Assembly: GCF_022808175.1 (NCBI RefSeq) | Contig: NZ_JALGBX010000026.1 | Span: forward strand, 62,001 to 126,000 | Direction of reading: 5' to 3' | DNA length: 64,000 bases | DNA from: Streptomyces sp. AP-93 | Lineage (GTDB): Bacteria; Actinomycetota; Actinomycetes; Streptomycetales; Streptomycetaceae | In this document: one piece after another, positions 1-9,379 of the stretch | Numbering within the stretch: position 1 is the first letter of the stretch | Layout of the letters: every line of letters starts with the position of its first letter | Notes under the pieces: generated by a model | Database searches by the model: none | What the model was told of the DNA's origin: nothing | What the model saw: the letters and a program-made list of their open reading frames with translations, nothing else | Made by a program: the position numbers and the translations under genes

Positions 1-115
1 CCCGCCGGAGCCAGGCTCACCCTGTTCTGCGCCCGAGGGCTCGGCCTCGGGGCGCGTGGGGAGGTTCAGCTTTCCCCACAGGCGCGGGCGGGCGGGCCGG
101 GCTGGGGGCTTGGGG

Positions 116-1729
116 TCAGGCATAGACGTACCTCACTACCGCGCCGAGCCAAGGGAGCCAGCCAGGGTCGAGGTCGAGGCCGGCACGGCGGATGTCGGGG
201 TCGGTGTCGGACAGGTCGAGGTGGGCCTCGATCCAACCGGGGGCGGCGGCGATCCGGCCGGGGCGTCGGGCGAGGGCGGCGACCACCTCGAAGGGCTCGC
301 ACGGGGACTCACCGTGGAGGCGGGAGGCCGTCGCGTGGGCCCAGGACGTGGCGAGGGCGGCGATCGCGGCGGACTCCGGTTCCGTGGGCGGGGGGGCCGC
401 GAGAACCAGGGCGGCACGGTCGCGGTCGAGGCCGGCAAGGGCCAGGAGGGCCGGGTCGTCGGGGGCGACGGGTGGGACGAGGGCTCGGCCTGCCGCGTAC
501 AGCGTCCACGGCAGCGGCCGGGCGGCCAGGGCCGGTTCGTCCAGGGCGCGGTCGGGCAGCCCGGCCTCCGGTGCCGTCGCGAAAAGGAAGAGCAGGCCGG
601 CCCAAGGCGTGGCCGGCCTTTCGGCCTCCTGTTGCGGGGCGAACGGCTCGGCTGCCGGGGTTGGGCGAGAGGGCGGCTGCGGCGGGCGGCGTACCGGCGT
701 CGCATCCGGGGGAGGCGACGGGTGAGGTACCGACACCGAGGCGGGGGCGGGCGGCCGTAGCAGCTCCCCCGCGGCGGCCGCCCGGAGTCCGTCTGCCAGC
801 AGTGCCGGCAGCCCCGCCCGCGGCGGCCGGCGCACCGCGGCCGGGTCGGTCTCGGCCGCCACCAGTACGGCCCAAGCGGCCCGTACCGGCGCGGTCGACC
901 GCAGCCGGGACTGGCGTACCAGCTCGATCAGCACCGAACCGGCCAGCAGCGCCCGCGCCAGCTCCCACGTAGCGGGGACAGCCGACGGAATCACCCGTTC
1001 CGGGGCTGGGGCCAGGTCCGGGTCCAGGACCGGAACCTGGCCCGAGTCCAGGGCCGGGACCCGGTCGGGGGCCTGGCCCGGCTCCGGGGCGGTGCGGCCC
1101 GCCGGGGCCGCGTACACCGCCGGATCCGTCCAGGCCGGTACGGCGACCAGCGCGGCCAGCTCCGCCCAGCCCACCCGGCCCAGCGCCCGGTCCAGCGGCG
1201 CGAGTCCGCACGTCCGGGCGACCCGCAGCACCGCGCCCGGCGCCAGGTGCGGCCGGCGGCCGAGCAGGGCCAGCACCGCCGGGCCCGGTGCGGTACCCGG
1301 CCCGGGGTCCTCCGACCGCAGCAGGCCGGTCTGCCGCCAGGCCCACAGCCGGGCCAGGCGGCCCGTCGCGATGCCGGCAACCGCATCGGCCACGAGCGCC
1401 ATGTCGTCGGGGTAGTGGACGAGCCCGGCCCGATCCCCCCGCGCACTCCCCTCGCGCAGCATCCGCCCCACCGCCGCCGCGACCGCCTCGGCCCAGTCGC
1501 GGGCCAGCGCCGGCTCGGGCCGGTCGAGGTCCAGCGGCACGGTCAGCTCCAGCCGGGGCACGCACCAGCGGCCCGGCGGCAGCCGCAGCCCGCGCAGGGC
1601 CTCCGCGAGCCCGCCGTCCTCGGTGGCGCGGCGCAGCGGCGCGGCCAGTCGCTCCGGCGGGGGCGGCTGCGCCCCGGTGTACCGCAGCGTGACGGACAAC
1701 CGGTCGACGACGAGGGTGGGTTCGCTCAT
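116..1729 (-). CDS. CIS tape-measure-like protein
   Basis: 537 aa, last visible gene of the CIS operon. It starts at an ATG that overlaps the stop of the preceding baseplate gene by 4 bp (ATGA), so translation is probably coupled. The N-terminus (VVDRLSVTLRY, then WCVPRLELTVPLDL) and the C-terminus (GWIEAHLDLSDTDPDIRRAG and DPGWLPWLGAVVRY) look like proteins annotated in actinomycete CIS loci as CIS_TMP-family tape-measure proteins; this is from memory of the family. The middle (about residues 230-390) is low-complexity Pro/Ala/Arg-rich. If the assignment holds, the protein would set tube length during assembly in the cytoplasm. It has no signal peptide or membrane segment. A baseplate-associated protein of unknown role is the main alternative. 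Confidence 0.6.
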   Translation of the reverse strand: MSEPTLVVDRLSVTLRYTGAQPPPPERLAAPLRRATEDGGLAEALRGLRLPPGRWCVPRLELTVPLDLDRPEPALARDWAEAVAAAVGRMLREGSARGDRAGLVHYPDDMALVADAVAGIATGRLARLWAWRQTGLLRSEDPGPGTAPGPAVLALLGRRPHLAPGAVLRVARTCGLAPLDRALGRVGWAELAALVAVPAWTDPAVYAAPAGRTAPEPGQAPDRVPALDSGQVPVLDPDLAPAPERVIPSAVPATWELARALLAGSVLIELVRQSRLRSTAPVRAAWAVLVAAETDPAAVRRPPRAGLPALLADGLRAAAAGELLRPPAPASVSVPHPSPPPDATPVRRPPQPPSRPTPAAEPFAPQQEAERPATPWAGLLFLFATAPEAGLPDRALDEPALAARPLPWTLYAAGRALVPPVAPDDPALLALAGLDRDRAALVLAAPPPTEPESAAIAALATSWAHATASRLHGESPCEPFEVVAALARRPGRIAAAPGWIEAHLDLSDTDPDIRRAGLDLDPGWLPWLGAVVRYVYA

Positions 1730-3882
1730 CCGACCCGCACCGCCCCTGCGATGGAGCTCTCCCCGACCCGGGACCCCGCGGCCGGCACGCCGACGATGCC
1801 GTCCTCTCCGGCCCGTACGGCGCCGACGACGGCCGGGGCCCAGGCCGCACCGGGGCCGACGACCGAGGTCAGCCCGACGTGCAGGGCGCGGCCGATCCGC
1901 ATGCCGGCACCCAGCGGGCAGAGGTCGACGACCGTGTGGGCCGGCTTGTGGGTCTCCACGATCGTGCGCACGACGTCCATCTGCTCGGCCGTCAGCTCGG
2001 CCGGGATCAGCACGCTGAACCGGTGAGCGGTGGCGGTGTAGCCGTCCTCACCGGGCCGGGTGCCGCCGACGGTGAACCTGCCGAGCGCGCCCGCGGTCGC
2101 GGCTCCGCCGCCGACGGCGGGGGCGGGCGGCCCGCCGGGCCCGGTGCCGAGCACGGCGCCGCCCAGGCCGCGCAGCCGCCAGTTCTCCACGACGCCGACC
2201 GGCAGAGGCAGGTAGAGGCGCAGCAGCCGTTCCAGGCAGGCCGCGGTGCCGCGGATGCGGAAGAGGTCGTACGCCTGCCCGATCAGCGCCCGCCGGGCGG
2301 CCACGGGCCAGCGCCGGTCCAGGACCAGCCCGAGGAGCGAGGCGAGCCAGCCGAGCGCTTCCTGAGGGGTCGCGGTGGGGTCGAGCAGTACGGTGCGCAG
2401 CGCGGCCCGCGCGTCGAGTTCGTGCAGCAGCCCTTCGGCGGGAGCGAGGAAGCGCTGGAGGAACTCGGCATCGGTCTCGTCGCGGCTCCAGGACTTGGGG
2501 AGCCCCGCGGGCAGCCGGTGGCCGGGGCGCTCGACGCGCAGGGCGCGCACGCGCGGGGTGACGCGCTGCGAGCCGCGAAGGCGCAGCACGATCCACAGAT
2601 AGCGACCGGGCGGGGCCTGGACGGGCGCCTCGTACGTCTCGAAGGAGTCGTCGGGCGCGATCTGCGCCCAGGGCCACTCGCGTCCGGTGGGGCGCCGGAA
2701 CAGCGCACCGCTCGCGGAGAGCCGGCCGCCGAACTCGGTGCGGGGCGGCAGCGGCGGGGTGGCCTCAGGGTGCGGGACGGTGCTCGGGCCGTGCCCGGGC
2801 GGGGCCCAGGGCAGGGCGTCGGAGACGGTGTCCTCGTCGCTGGTGAGGAAGCTGACCCGGACCTCGGTGCCGTGCGGTACGCAGGCGTCGAGGAAGAGCC
2901 GGCCCCAGCGGGTGCGGTACTCGCCGGCGTCGAGCCGGTAGCTGATCACGCTGCCGGTGGACGGGTAGCGGGTGGCGGCCGCGGTGGTGCGGGCGATGCC
3001 GGTGCGGGTGGTGTACGCGATCCGGCCGTCGGGGGCGATGGTCATGGCCCCGCCGTCGTAGCCGGGGGCACGCAGGGGTTCGAGCTCGGTCCAGTCGGCA
3101 CCGTCGGGGCGGAAGCGGCGGAACGACCGGCCGGGGGTGCGGGCGACGACGAGGGTGCCGTCGGGCGCGAGGTCGAGGTCACCCGCGTCGGGGACGGCCA
3201 GGGCACGGCTGCCGTCGGTGCGGGCGATGACGGCCGGTCCGCCACCGGGGCCGGTCCACAGGGCGTACAGGATGCCCGCGTGGTCGGCGAGGCGCGTGGG
3301 GCGCAGGTGTTCGGCGGCGGGCGGCCGGTGGAGGATGGGGCCGCGCAGGGGGCCGCGACGGCCTTGGAGGAGGACGATGCCCTCGGGCCGGGTGAGCAGG
3401 ACGGCGGCCCCGCCGCAGTGGGTGGTGGCGTCGAGCGGGCGGCGGTGCGGGTGGGCGCGGTCGCGTACGGGGACCCGGCGCAGCAGCCGCTCCCCCCACA
3501 GGTCGGCCACGTGGACGGTGCCGGCTCCGGACTCGCAGATGTAGAGCCGCTGGGCCTGGTCGACGGCGAGGCCGCGCGGGACGCACAGGGTGCCGGGGCG
3601 GGGCTGCCCGCCGGGGCGGTCCGCGCCGAGGGCCGGGGTGGTCTCCGTACTGACTTCGACGCGGCCGGTACGGGGGTGTGAACGGTAGGCGCGGCCCCAG
3701 CGGTCGAAGGCGAGCCCGGCGGGCCCGTACCCGTCCGACGGCTCCGGCTCCGGTTCGGGTTCCGGTTCGGGCTGCCAGGCGAGGCAGACACCGCCCTCGT
3801 CGAGGAGGGCGGTGGACTCGTGGCGGCAGCGGGCCCACTGGTCGCGGTCGGCCAGGACGCTCAGGGCGCGGTCGCCGTGCAT
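1726..3882 (-). CDS. CIS baseplate protein, gpI/Afp12-like
   Basis: 718 aa. The ATG at 3882 is chosen over the GTG at 3888 because GGAGG lies 7 nt upstream of it; its first base overlaps the stop of the baseplate-J gene (TGATG). Residues about 50-330 contain repeated blades of the NHL/beta-propeller kind (GLAFDRWGRAYR, GLAVDQAQRLYICES, MTIAPDGRIAYTTRTG). The C-terminal half (about 460-690) resembles the phage tail protein I-like domain found in eCIS Afp12 proteins, with PKSWSRDETDAEFLQRFLAP and AYDLFRIRGTAACLERLLRLY. In related systems this protein forms part of the baseplate wedge. A run of Glu-Pro repeats (PEPEPEPEPEP) lies near residue 40. The family assignment is by recognition of these segments. 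Confidence 0.8.
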   Translation of the reverse strand: MHGDRALSVLADRDQWARCRHESTALLDEGGVCLAWQPEPEPEPEPEPSDGYGPAGLAFDRWGRAYRSHPRTGRVEVSTETTPALGADRPGGQPRPGTLCVPRGLAVDQAQRLYICESGAGTVHVADLWGERLLRRVPVRDRAHPHRRPLDATTHCGGAAVLLTRPEGIVLLQGRRGPLRGPILHRPPAAEHLRPTRLADHAGILYALWTGPGGGPAVIARTDGSRALAVPDAGDLDLAPDGTLVVARTPGRSFRRFRPDGADWTELEPLRAPGYDGGAMTIAPDGRIAYTTRTGIARTTAAATRYPSTGSVISYRLDAGEYRTRWGRLFLDACVPHGTEVRVSFLTSDEDTVSDALPWAPPGHGPSTVPHPEATPPLPPRTEFGGRLSASGALFRRPTGREWPWAQIAPDDSFETYEAPVQAPPGRYLWIVLRLRGSQRVTPRVRALRVERPGHRLPAGLPKSWSRDETDAEFLQRFLAPAEGLLHELDARAALRTVLLDPTATPQEALGWLASLLGLVLDRRWPVAARRALIGQAYDLFRIRGTAACLERLLRLYLPLPVGVVENWRLRGLGGAVLGTGPGGPPAPAVGGGAATAGALGRFTVGGTRPGEDGYTATAHRFSVLIPAELTAEQMDVVRTIVETHKPAHTVVDLCPLGAGMRIGRALHVGLTSVVGPGAAWAPAVVGAVRAGEDGIVGVPAAGSRVGESSIAGAVRVG

Positions 3883-6098
3883 CAGCACACCTCCGGGGGC
3901 AGCGGGACGATCACGGGGTCGCCGGGCGGCGGGGGCGGTGAGCCGTAGCCGGTGCCGACGGGCAGCGGGTTGCCGGTGACGACGGTGATCTCGGCGAGCC
4001 GCGGCACTTCCCACGGGCGCAGGGGCACCAGGGGCAGGGGGGTCCACCCGCCCGCCCCGCCGGCTCCGGATCCGCCGCCGGGCCCGGAACGGCGGGCCAG
4101 CAGCAGCTCGTCCTCGATGTACTCCAGCCCTTCCACCTGCGCGGCGACGGCTTCGAGTTCGGCGCGGCGGACCGCCCGTCCCAGCGGCCAGCCGGCTCCG
4201 TCGGGCCCGTACGGCGGCAGCGGGGCGAGGTACTGACGCAGGATCAGTTCTACCCAGCGGCGCACCGCGTCGGGCTGGTACCCCTCGCGCGCCCGCACGC
4301 CCACGGAGACGGCGATGTCGGCGTACGTGGGCGGGATCACGTACAGCTCAGTGGTGACGAGGCGGCGTGGGTTGAGGTGGGCCGCAACCCGGCGCAGCAG
4401 AGCCAGATCGGGCAGCGGAGCGCCCGGGTCGCGCAGGTCCTCGACGGGGAACACCAGCACGCTGACCACGCCCGCTGCGGGCTGCGTGGGGGTGTCCGGG
4501 TGCAATAGCGGAAGGGTCTCGGCCCGTCGTACGCCCGGCACTTGGAGGGTGAGGGCGCGGAAGTCGTCGGCTGTGACGGCCCGGTCCCTGCGGTGCACCT
4601 CGGCGGGCAGCGCGTCCAGGGCGTCGGCGAGGGAGGCGGGGTCGGCGCCGCCCGCGGCGGGCAGGGGGTTGCGCACCTTGACGCCAGTGACACCGGTGAG
4701 GGAAGCGACGGCGCCGGCCGGGACGTTGCCCGTGCTGCCGCCGCCGTAGCGGTACGACGTGACGCGGATGCGCTCCCCGATGCGCGGAACCCGGCAGCGG
4801 GTACCGAAGCGGACCAGGCCCGCTTCCGCGTCGAGGGAGTAGTGCCGGTCGAAGGGGCCGTCGGCGGCGAAGTCCTCGACCTCGTCCCAGACGCGCCAGC
4901 CGTCGGGCTCCTCCACTTCCAGCCGGGTGCTGCCCGCGAGGACGGGACGCTGGGTGAGGCGGTACGCCTGGCCGGCGTCGCCCGTTCCGGTGCCGAGGAA
5001 CTCGGGGGTGGCGGAACGGGCCTGGACCGCGCCGACGGCGTTGACGCCGACCCAGCGGACACGGTGGATGGCGTCGTTCTCGCCCGCCGGGCGGCGCACC
5101 CGCAGCCAGCCGACCACCCGGACGGCGAGGTCGGCGTCGTCCAGGGGCGGGGGGCTGTTCAGGCCGCCGTCGCCGGTGGTGGCCGCGGGGTGGGCCGGGA
5201 AGGCCCTGGGGAGGGTGAGGGAGACGACTCCGGTGGTGGTCAGCCCCCGGGTGGTGTCCGAGAGGACGGCGAGCGGGGTGAAGGGTGTGGGGGCGGTGGG
5301 CCCGTTCCACAGCTCCCAGTGGAACCCGGGAGGGGCGGTCACCAGGTCGTTCGCGCGCAGCCGGGTGGGGTCCTGAGGGTTGCGGGCCACGAGGTCGAAG
5401 GGGCGCGGGAGTTCCTCGTCGAGGGCGACGCCGAGGAAGAGCGTCTGGCCGCGCAGGAGGGCCGGGTCGGTGGTGTTCTTCCCGAGCAGCGCGACCCACA
5501 GGCTCTGGTCGACGGTGGTGCTGACGTCCAGGGGCGGGCGGTCGCCCGCGAGCGGGTCGTCGGGGACGGCGGTGGTGACGTAGAACAGCGGTTTCACACC
5601 GCTCTGCTCCTGGGCCCTGACACGGGCCCGCACCGCGTCAGGGAGTGCCTCGACGGCGTTGTCGCGGCGCCGGGCCTCGGTGGTGCCGGGCGCCGCGGGG
5701 GCGGCGGTCTTGCCGACGGCGCTGACCTCCAGGGGCCAGGCGACCACCTCGTTCTCGGTCTCGAAGGCCACGGCCCCCGCACGGGCCTCGGCACCGCGCA
5801 GCACCTGGACGCCCTCGGGCCGTTCGGTGTCGAGGACGAGCAGGGTGCGGGCGGTCAGGGCGGGCCGGGGCCGCACGCCGAGCAGCCGGAGGAAGGCGAC
5901 CTTGGTGGCGTCGGGGATCTGGTTGAAGCGGAAGAGCAGCGACTCGCCGAGGTGCGCGAAGAGTTCGAGCAGCGCGATGCCCGGGTCGCTGGTGTTGTGG
6001 TCGGTCCACTCGGGGGCGTAGACCGGGATCCGCTTGACCAGCTCGTCCCTGAGCTGCTCGAAGGTGCGGTCGTCGAGGATGGGCCCGATCAGTGGCAT
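3882..6098 (-). CDS. CIS baseplate J-like protein (gp6/Afp11-like)
   Basis: 738 aa. The N-terminal motif RDELVKRIPVYAPEWTDHN followed by SDPGIALLELFAHLGESLLFR is the hallmark of putative baseplate assembly proteins of CIS and phages (gp6/Baseplate_J type). Residues about 420-640 hold the J-like region (RHYSLDAEAGLVRFGTRCRVP, GGGSTGNVPAGAV, VNPRRLVTTEL-type strand). The wedge formed with the gpI-like protein and gp25 joins the spike to the sheath. The gene lies between gp25 and the gpI-like gene, the usual order. A 18-bp gap separates its start from the gp25 stop at 6117. Confidence 0.9.
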   Translation of the reverse strand: MPLIGPILDDRTFEQLRDELVKRIPVYAPEWTDHNTSDPGIALLELFAHLGESLLFRFNQIPDATKVAFLRLLGVRPRPALTARTLLVLDTERPEGVQVLRGAEARAGAVAFETENEVVAWPLEVSAVGKTAAPAAPGTTEARRRDNAVEALPDAVRARVRAQEQSGVKPLFYVTTAVPDDPLAGDRPPLDVSTTVDQSLWVALLGKNTTDPALLRGQTLFLGVALDEELPRPFDLVARNPQDPTRLRANDLVTAPPGFHWELWNGPTAPTPFTPLAVLSDTTRGLTTTGVVSLTLPRAFPAHPAATTGDGGLNSPPPLDDADLAVRVVGWLRVRRPAGENDAIHRVRWVGVNAVGAVQARSATPEFLGTGTGDAGQAYRLTQRPVLAGSTRLEVEEPDGWRVWDEVEDFAADGPFDRHYSLDAEAGLVRFGTRCRVPRIGERIRVTSYRYGGGSTGNVPAGAVASLTGVTGVKVRNPLPAAGGADPASLADALDALPAEVHRRDRAVTADDFRALTLQVPGVRRAETLPLLHPDTPTQPAAGVVSVLVFPVEDLRDPGAPLPDLALLRRVAAHLNPRRLVTTELYVIPPTYADIAVSVGVRAREGYQPDAVRRWVELILRQYLAPLPPYGPDGAGWPLGRAVRRAELEAVAAQVEGLEYIEDELLLARRSGPGGGSGAGGAGGWTPLPLVPLRPWEVPRLAEITVVTGNPLPVGTGYGSPPPPPGDPVIVPLPPEVC

Positions 6099-6116
6099 GC
6101 GGTCGTCACCCGGCCC

Positions 6117-6521
6117 CTACCGCAGGTAGAACGGGTAGACGAGGTTGTCCGGGCGCAGGTCGGCCAGCCGGACGAAGGCGATGTCGATCCACACCAGGGT
6201 CGGTTCCTCGCCGGGGGTCACGGCGACCTCCGTGACTCTGATCCGCGGTTCCCAGCGGGTGAGCGCCTCGGCGATCTCGGCGCTGATCGCGGCGCGGGTG
6301 GCAGCGGAGTTGGGCTCCATGAGGTAGCGGCGCAGTCCGCAGCCGAAGGTGGGGCGCATCACGCGTTCGCCGGGCTCGGTGTCGAGGATGGTTTCGATCG
6401 ACTGCCGGATCAGGGCCTCGCCCCCGGCCCAGGCCAGCCCCCCGCCGCCCTGCGGCCGCAGGGGGAAACGTACGCCGGTGCCGAGCCAGGCGTCTGTCGC
6501 TGTGCTCACGGTCATACCCAC
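6117..6521 (-). CDS. CIS baseplate protein gp25 (Afp9-like)
   Basis: 134 aa, the usual length for GPW/gp25 proteins. The diagnostic segment runs from ALIRQSIETILDTEPGERVM to RPTFGCGLRRYLMEPNSAAT; the EPGER-containing helix and the RPTFG turn are the family signature. It would sit at the sheath-baseplate junction and nucleate sheath polymerisation. Start is either GTG at 6521, with GGA 6 nt upstream, or ATG at 6515; the first has the better spacing. It is separated by 52 bp from the large preceding gene, one of the few real gaps in the operon, so a separate ribosome-binding site is needed here. Confidence 0.9.
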   Translation of the reverse strand: MGMTVSTATDAWLGTGVRFPLRPQGGGGLAWAGGEALIRQSIETILDTEPGERVMRPTFGCGLRRYLMEPNSAATRAAISAEIAEALTRWEPRIRVTEVAVTPGEEPTLVWIDIAFVRLADLRPDNLVYPFYLR

Positions 6522-6573
6522 GATGGTTCCGGCCGGCCGTCACCACGGCGTCGCCGCCGCCCGATCGCAGGCC

Positions 6574-9378
6574 TCACGGGAAGTTGGTGTCGGCCTCCGG
6601 GCGGTAGACGTGCCCGGTCCAGTCACGCACCAGCACGCCGTTCCGCTCGGCCTGGTAGAGCCGGGCGTTGAAGATCCTCCACTTACGGGATCCCACCGGG
6701 AACTGCTCTTGCTCGGGGAGTTCCAGCACCCACCGCCCCTTCAGAGGGGTGTCCTGGAGCTTCGGGAAGTTCTGCCGCGCGTGCGGTGTCCTGGCGACGA
6801 GTGTCCCTGGCTCATACTTCTCACTGAACTCGTACAGGAACTTGTCGAACTGACTGTCCGACAGGTCGGCGAGCGGGGCTGCCTTGTGGGAGATGATGAA
6901 CCTGCCGGGCACGTAGGCGTCGAGGATCTTCTTGTTCACCAAGCCGACCTGGTGGACCGAGTACTGCCGTGACATCTCCCGGTCGAAGCCCTGGCCGCGT
7001 TCCCACGCCGCCAGCAGCTCCGCCCACATCTCGTCCTGCTCGGCCCAGAAGTCCGACAGCTCCTTCCTCGGGTTCATCTCGGCATGGATCTGCCAGCGAT
7101 CCCCCGCCTGCCGGGCAGTCAGCACCGTGAACCCGAACCGGGTGCGCAGGTCCGCGAGGGCCGCGTCCATTTCCGTCTGGTCCAGCGGGTTCGTGTGCGA
7201 GCTCTCCCGCAGCTCGCCCAGGGCCTTCATGCCGTCGTGCCAGCGGGCCAGTACCTCCGGGGACGGGACGGCCTCGTCCTCCTTACCGGCCTTGGCTGGG
7301 GCGCCGGGCTTGCCCCCGGGCGCGCCCGGTGTGGCGGCGACGGCCGCCGGGGCCGCGCCGGGGGCCGGGGCCGCGCCCGGGACGGCGGTCGCAGCGGCAC
7401 CCGGGACCGCCGCCGGGGCGTTGGGGTCGGACCAGGCTCCCTTCGCCTCCTCCTCGCCCTTCGACTTCTTCGGCGGGACGTGGTCGTTGACCAGGTCCGT
7501 CAGGAACTTCTCCGCGCTGAAGTCCACCTTTCCGAAGGTGACCTCCGGGATCTTCCCCGAGCCCAGGACGTGCTCGACGTCCGCTCCGATGCCGAACTGG
7601 CCCGGCAGCGGGTACTCCAGCTGCCCCAGCGGCCAGGTCCACCGCTTGTCGGGCGCCGGTGACCACCACGGGCTGTCCAGTTCGACGAAGAGGTCGCCGC
7701 CGAGCCCGAGGAACGGCTGGGCGGCGATCTCCATGTGACCGGCGATGAAGAACTCGCCGCGCTTGCCGGCCGCCGGGTCGGCGACCTCCCGGAAGCCGAT
7801 GGTCGGGGTGGCCTCCACGTAGCCGCGGATGCCGGCCAGGGCCCACAGGCCGACGCCCGCCTTGATGTCGTGGCCCAGGATCTCGATGCCCGCCCCGCCC
7901 TCGGCCCTCAGCCGCAGGCCCGCGAAGGCGGAGATGTTGAGCGTGGCCGTGAGCCCGAAGCTCTTCAGCACCTCCGGCTTGGTCGACCAGGTCCCGCTGA
8001 GCTCCATCTTCGTCAGCGTGGCCGGGCCGATCTTCGCGAGCGCCTCCAGCCCGATGTTGGCGAACAGGAAGACGTTGCCGACGAGCGGCACCCCGTACGA
8101 GGCGCGGATCTCGAACTTGGCCAGCTGCTTGATGTAGTCCTTCTGCTCGAACAGCGGCTTGTCCATCTTCGGCAGGATCTTGCCGATGACGGTCACGTCC
8201 CCGTGGTGGTCGACGACCACCAGCGCCTCACCGCGCAGCCAGTCGGCAAGGGCGACGTTGACCGTGCCCCAGCCCGCGAGCACGCGGGGGCCGGGGCGCG
8301 GTCCCGCGGGTCCCGGGGCGGCTGGTGCGGGGGCGGCGGGTCCCGGGGCGGCGGGTGCGGGGGCCGGGGCGACACCTGGGCCGGCGGCGGCGCCCGCGAC
8401 CGGACCCGCCGCCTTCACCTGTTCCGGAAGCTGCGCGTCCGTCAGCTCCTTCGCGGACTTCGGATCGGTGGCCACGAGCGTCACCGATCCGTCGAACTTG
8501 TCGTTCGTGTACCGCACGGTGCCGCGGACGTCGACGTTCCCGCCGCCGAACGCGGCCGTGACCTGCCCGGCGAACCCGCGCAGCTTCACATCGACCGTCG
8601 CCTTCCCCGTCAGCGCGCCGTCCACGCCCCGGGAGACCGGCACCGCCACCTGCCCCAGCCCGCCGACCGTGCCCCGAGCCACCGCGTCGAAGGTGACGAT
8701 CTCGTTCGCGATGCCGAAGCCGCCGGAGGCCTTCAGGAAGCCGCCGAGCGAGAAGGACATGCCGCTGACCTTCACGACGAGGGTCGGCCCCTTCAGCTCG
8801 TTCTCGACGTTCGGCAGCCGCAGGCCCTCCATGCCCAGCCAGCCCAGGGCCCTGGTGCAGTCCTCCATCCGGTCCAGCAGCGCCCGCCCGCCGCCCAGCA
8901 GCTTGCCCTTCACCCGCACGGAGGCGTGCCCCTGGAGCACCCCGTCGTGCACGCGCAGCGCGAGCACCGGCTCGATGCCCTCGGCGCGCAGGGGCAGCAG
9001 CAGCGGGTGGAGCAGGGGGATCCACTGATAATCCGTGCCGGGTGTGTCCAGTCCGCCCTTCTCCGTCTTGCACAGCGTCAGAGGACCGGCCGCGGTGTTT
9101 CCGAGCCGGACCCTGACCGGACCGCCTGCCTTGCCCTTGCCGTCCAGGTACGTGGAGACGGCGGGGGCGGCAGTCAGCTCGGCGCCGCCCTGCAGGGCCA
9201 GTTCGTCCTTGGGTACGTCCGCGGGGACGAGGACGCGGGACAGCTCGTCCGCGAGCTTGCCCGGCGCGGCACCGGGCGCACCCCCGGGAGCCGCGGGAGC
9301 GGGTGCGGGCGGCGCCGGTGCGGGCCCAGGTGCCGGTACCGGTGCCGGTACCCGCTCGGCCGGTGCGGGGCCCGCCAT
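6574..9378 (-). CDS. large modular CIS-operon protein, candidate cargo
   Basis: 934 aa, not a recognised structural CIS component. It is built of blocks separated by Ala/Pro linkers: a 40-residue A/P-rich head, a beta-rich block (about 41-325), a second linker (about 326-366), a Gly-rich beta block (about 367-648) with runs such as GVGLWALAGIRGYVEATPTI, a third linker (about 649-696), and a mixed alpha/beta C-terminal domain (about 697-934, with WHDGMKALGELRE and HARQNFPKLQDTPLKGRWVL). There is no signal peptide and no clear membrane helix. Position between the membrane-segment gene and gp25, at one base from the former, puts it inside the operon. Flexible linkers and non-structural character suggest a payload or adaptor loaded in the tube or on the spike; this is inference. 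Confidence 0.5.
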   Translation of the reverse strand: MAGPAPAERVPAPVPAPGPAPAPPAPAPAAPGGAPGAAPGKLADELSRVLVPADVPKDELALQGGAELTAAPAVSTYLDGKGKAGGPVRVRLGNTAAGPLTLCKTEKGGLDTPGTDYQWIPLLHPLLLPLRAEGIEPVLALRVHDGVLQGHASVRVKGKLLGGGRALLDRMEDCTRALGWLGMEGLRLPNVENELKGPTLVVKVSGMSFSLGGFLKASGGFGIANEIVTFDAVARGTVGGLGQVAVPVSRGVDGALTGKATVDVKLRGFAGQVTAAFGGGNVDVRGTVRYTNDKFDGSVTLVATDPKSAKELTDAQLPEQVKAAGPVAGAAAGPGVAPAPAPAAPGPAAPAPAAPGPAGPRPGPRVLAGWGTVNVALADWLRGEALVVVDHHGDVTVIGKILPKMDKPLFEQKDYIKQLAKFEIRASYGVPLVGNVFLFANIGLEALAKIGPATLTKMELSGTWSTKPEVLKSFGLTATLNISAFAGLRLRAEGGAGIEILGHDIKAGVGLWALAGIRGYVEATPTIGFREVADPAAGKRGEFFIAGHMEIAAQPFLGLGGDLFVELDSPWWSPAPDKRWTWPLGQLEYPLPGQFGIGADVEHVLGSGKIPEVTFGKVDFSAEKFLTDLVNDHVPPKKSKGEEEAKGAWSDPNAPAAVPGAAATAVPGAAPAPGAAPAAVAATPGAPGGKPGAPAKAGKEDEAVPSPEVLARWHDGMKALGELRESSHTNPLDQTEMDAALADLRTRFGFTVLTARQAGDRWQIHAEMNPRKELSDFWAEQDEMWAELLAAWERGQGFDREMSRQYSVHQVGLVNKKILDAYVPGRFIISHKAAPLADLSDSQFDKFLYEFSEKYEPGTLVARTPHARQNFPKLQDTPLKGRWVLELPEQEQFPVGSRKWRIFNARLYQAERNGVLVRDWTGHVYRPEADTNFP

Positions 9379-9379
9379 C

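Noticed and set aside
1..115. Possible minus-strand gene starting with GTG at position 20 (reads GTG AGC CTG GCT CCG)
   Set aside because: Only six codons are visible and no ribosome-binding site is clear; the next CIS gene may begin here or further left.
1879..3681. A 600-codon open frame on the plus strand opposite the baseplate gene
   Set aside because: Gly/Arg/Val-rich composition typical of antisense frames in high-GC DNA; the minus-strand gene has recognisable domains.
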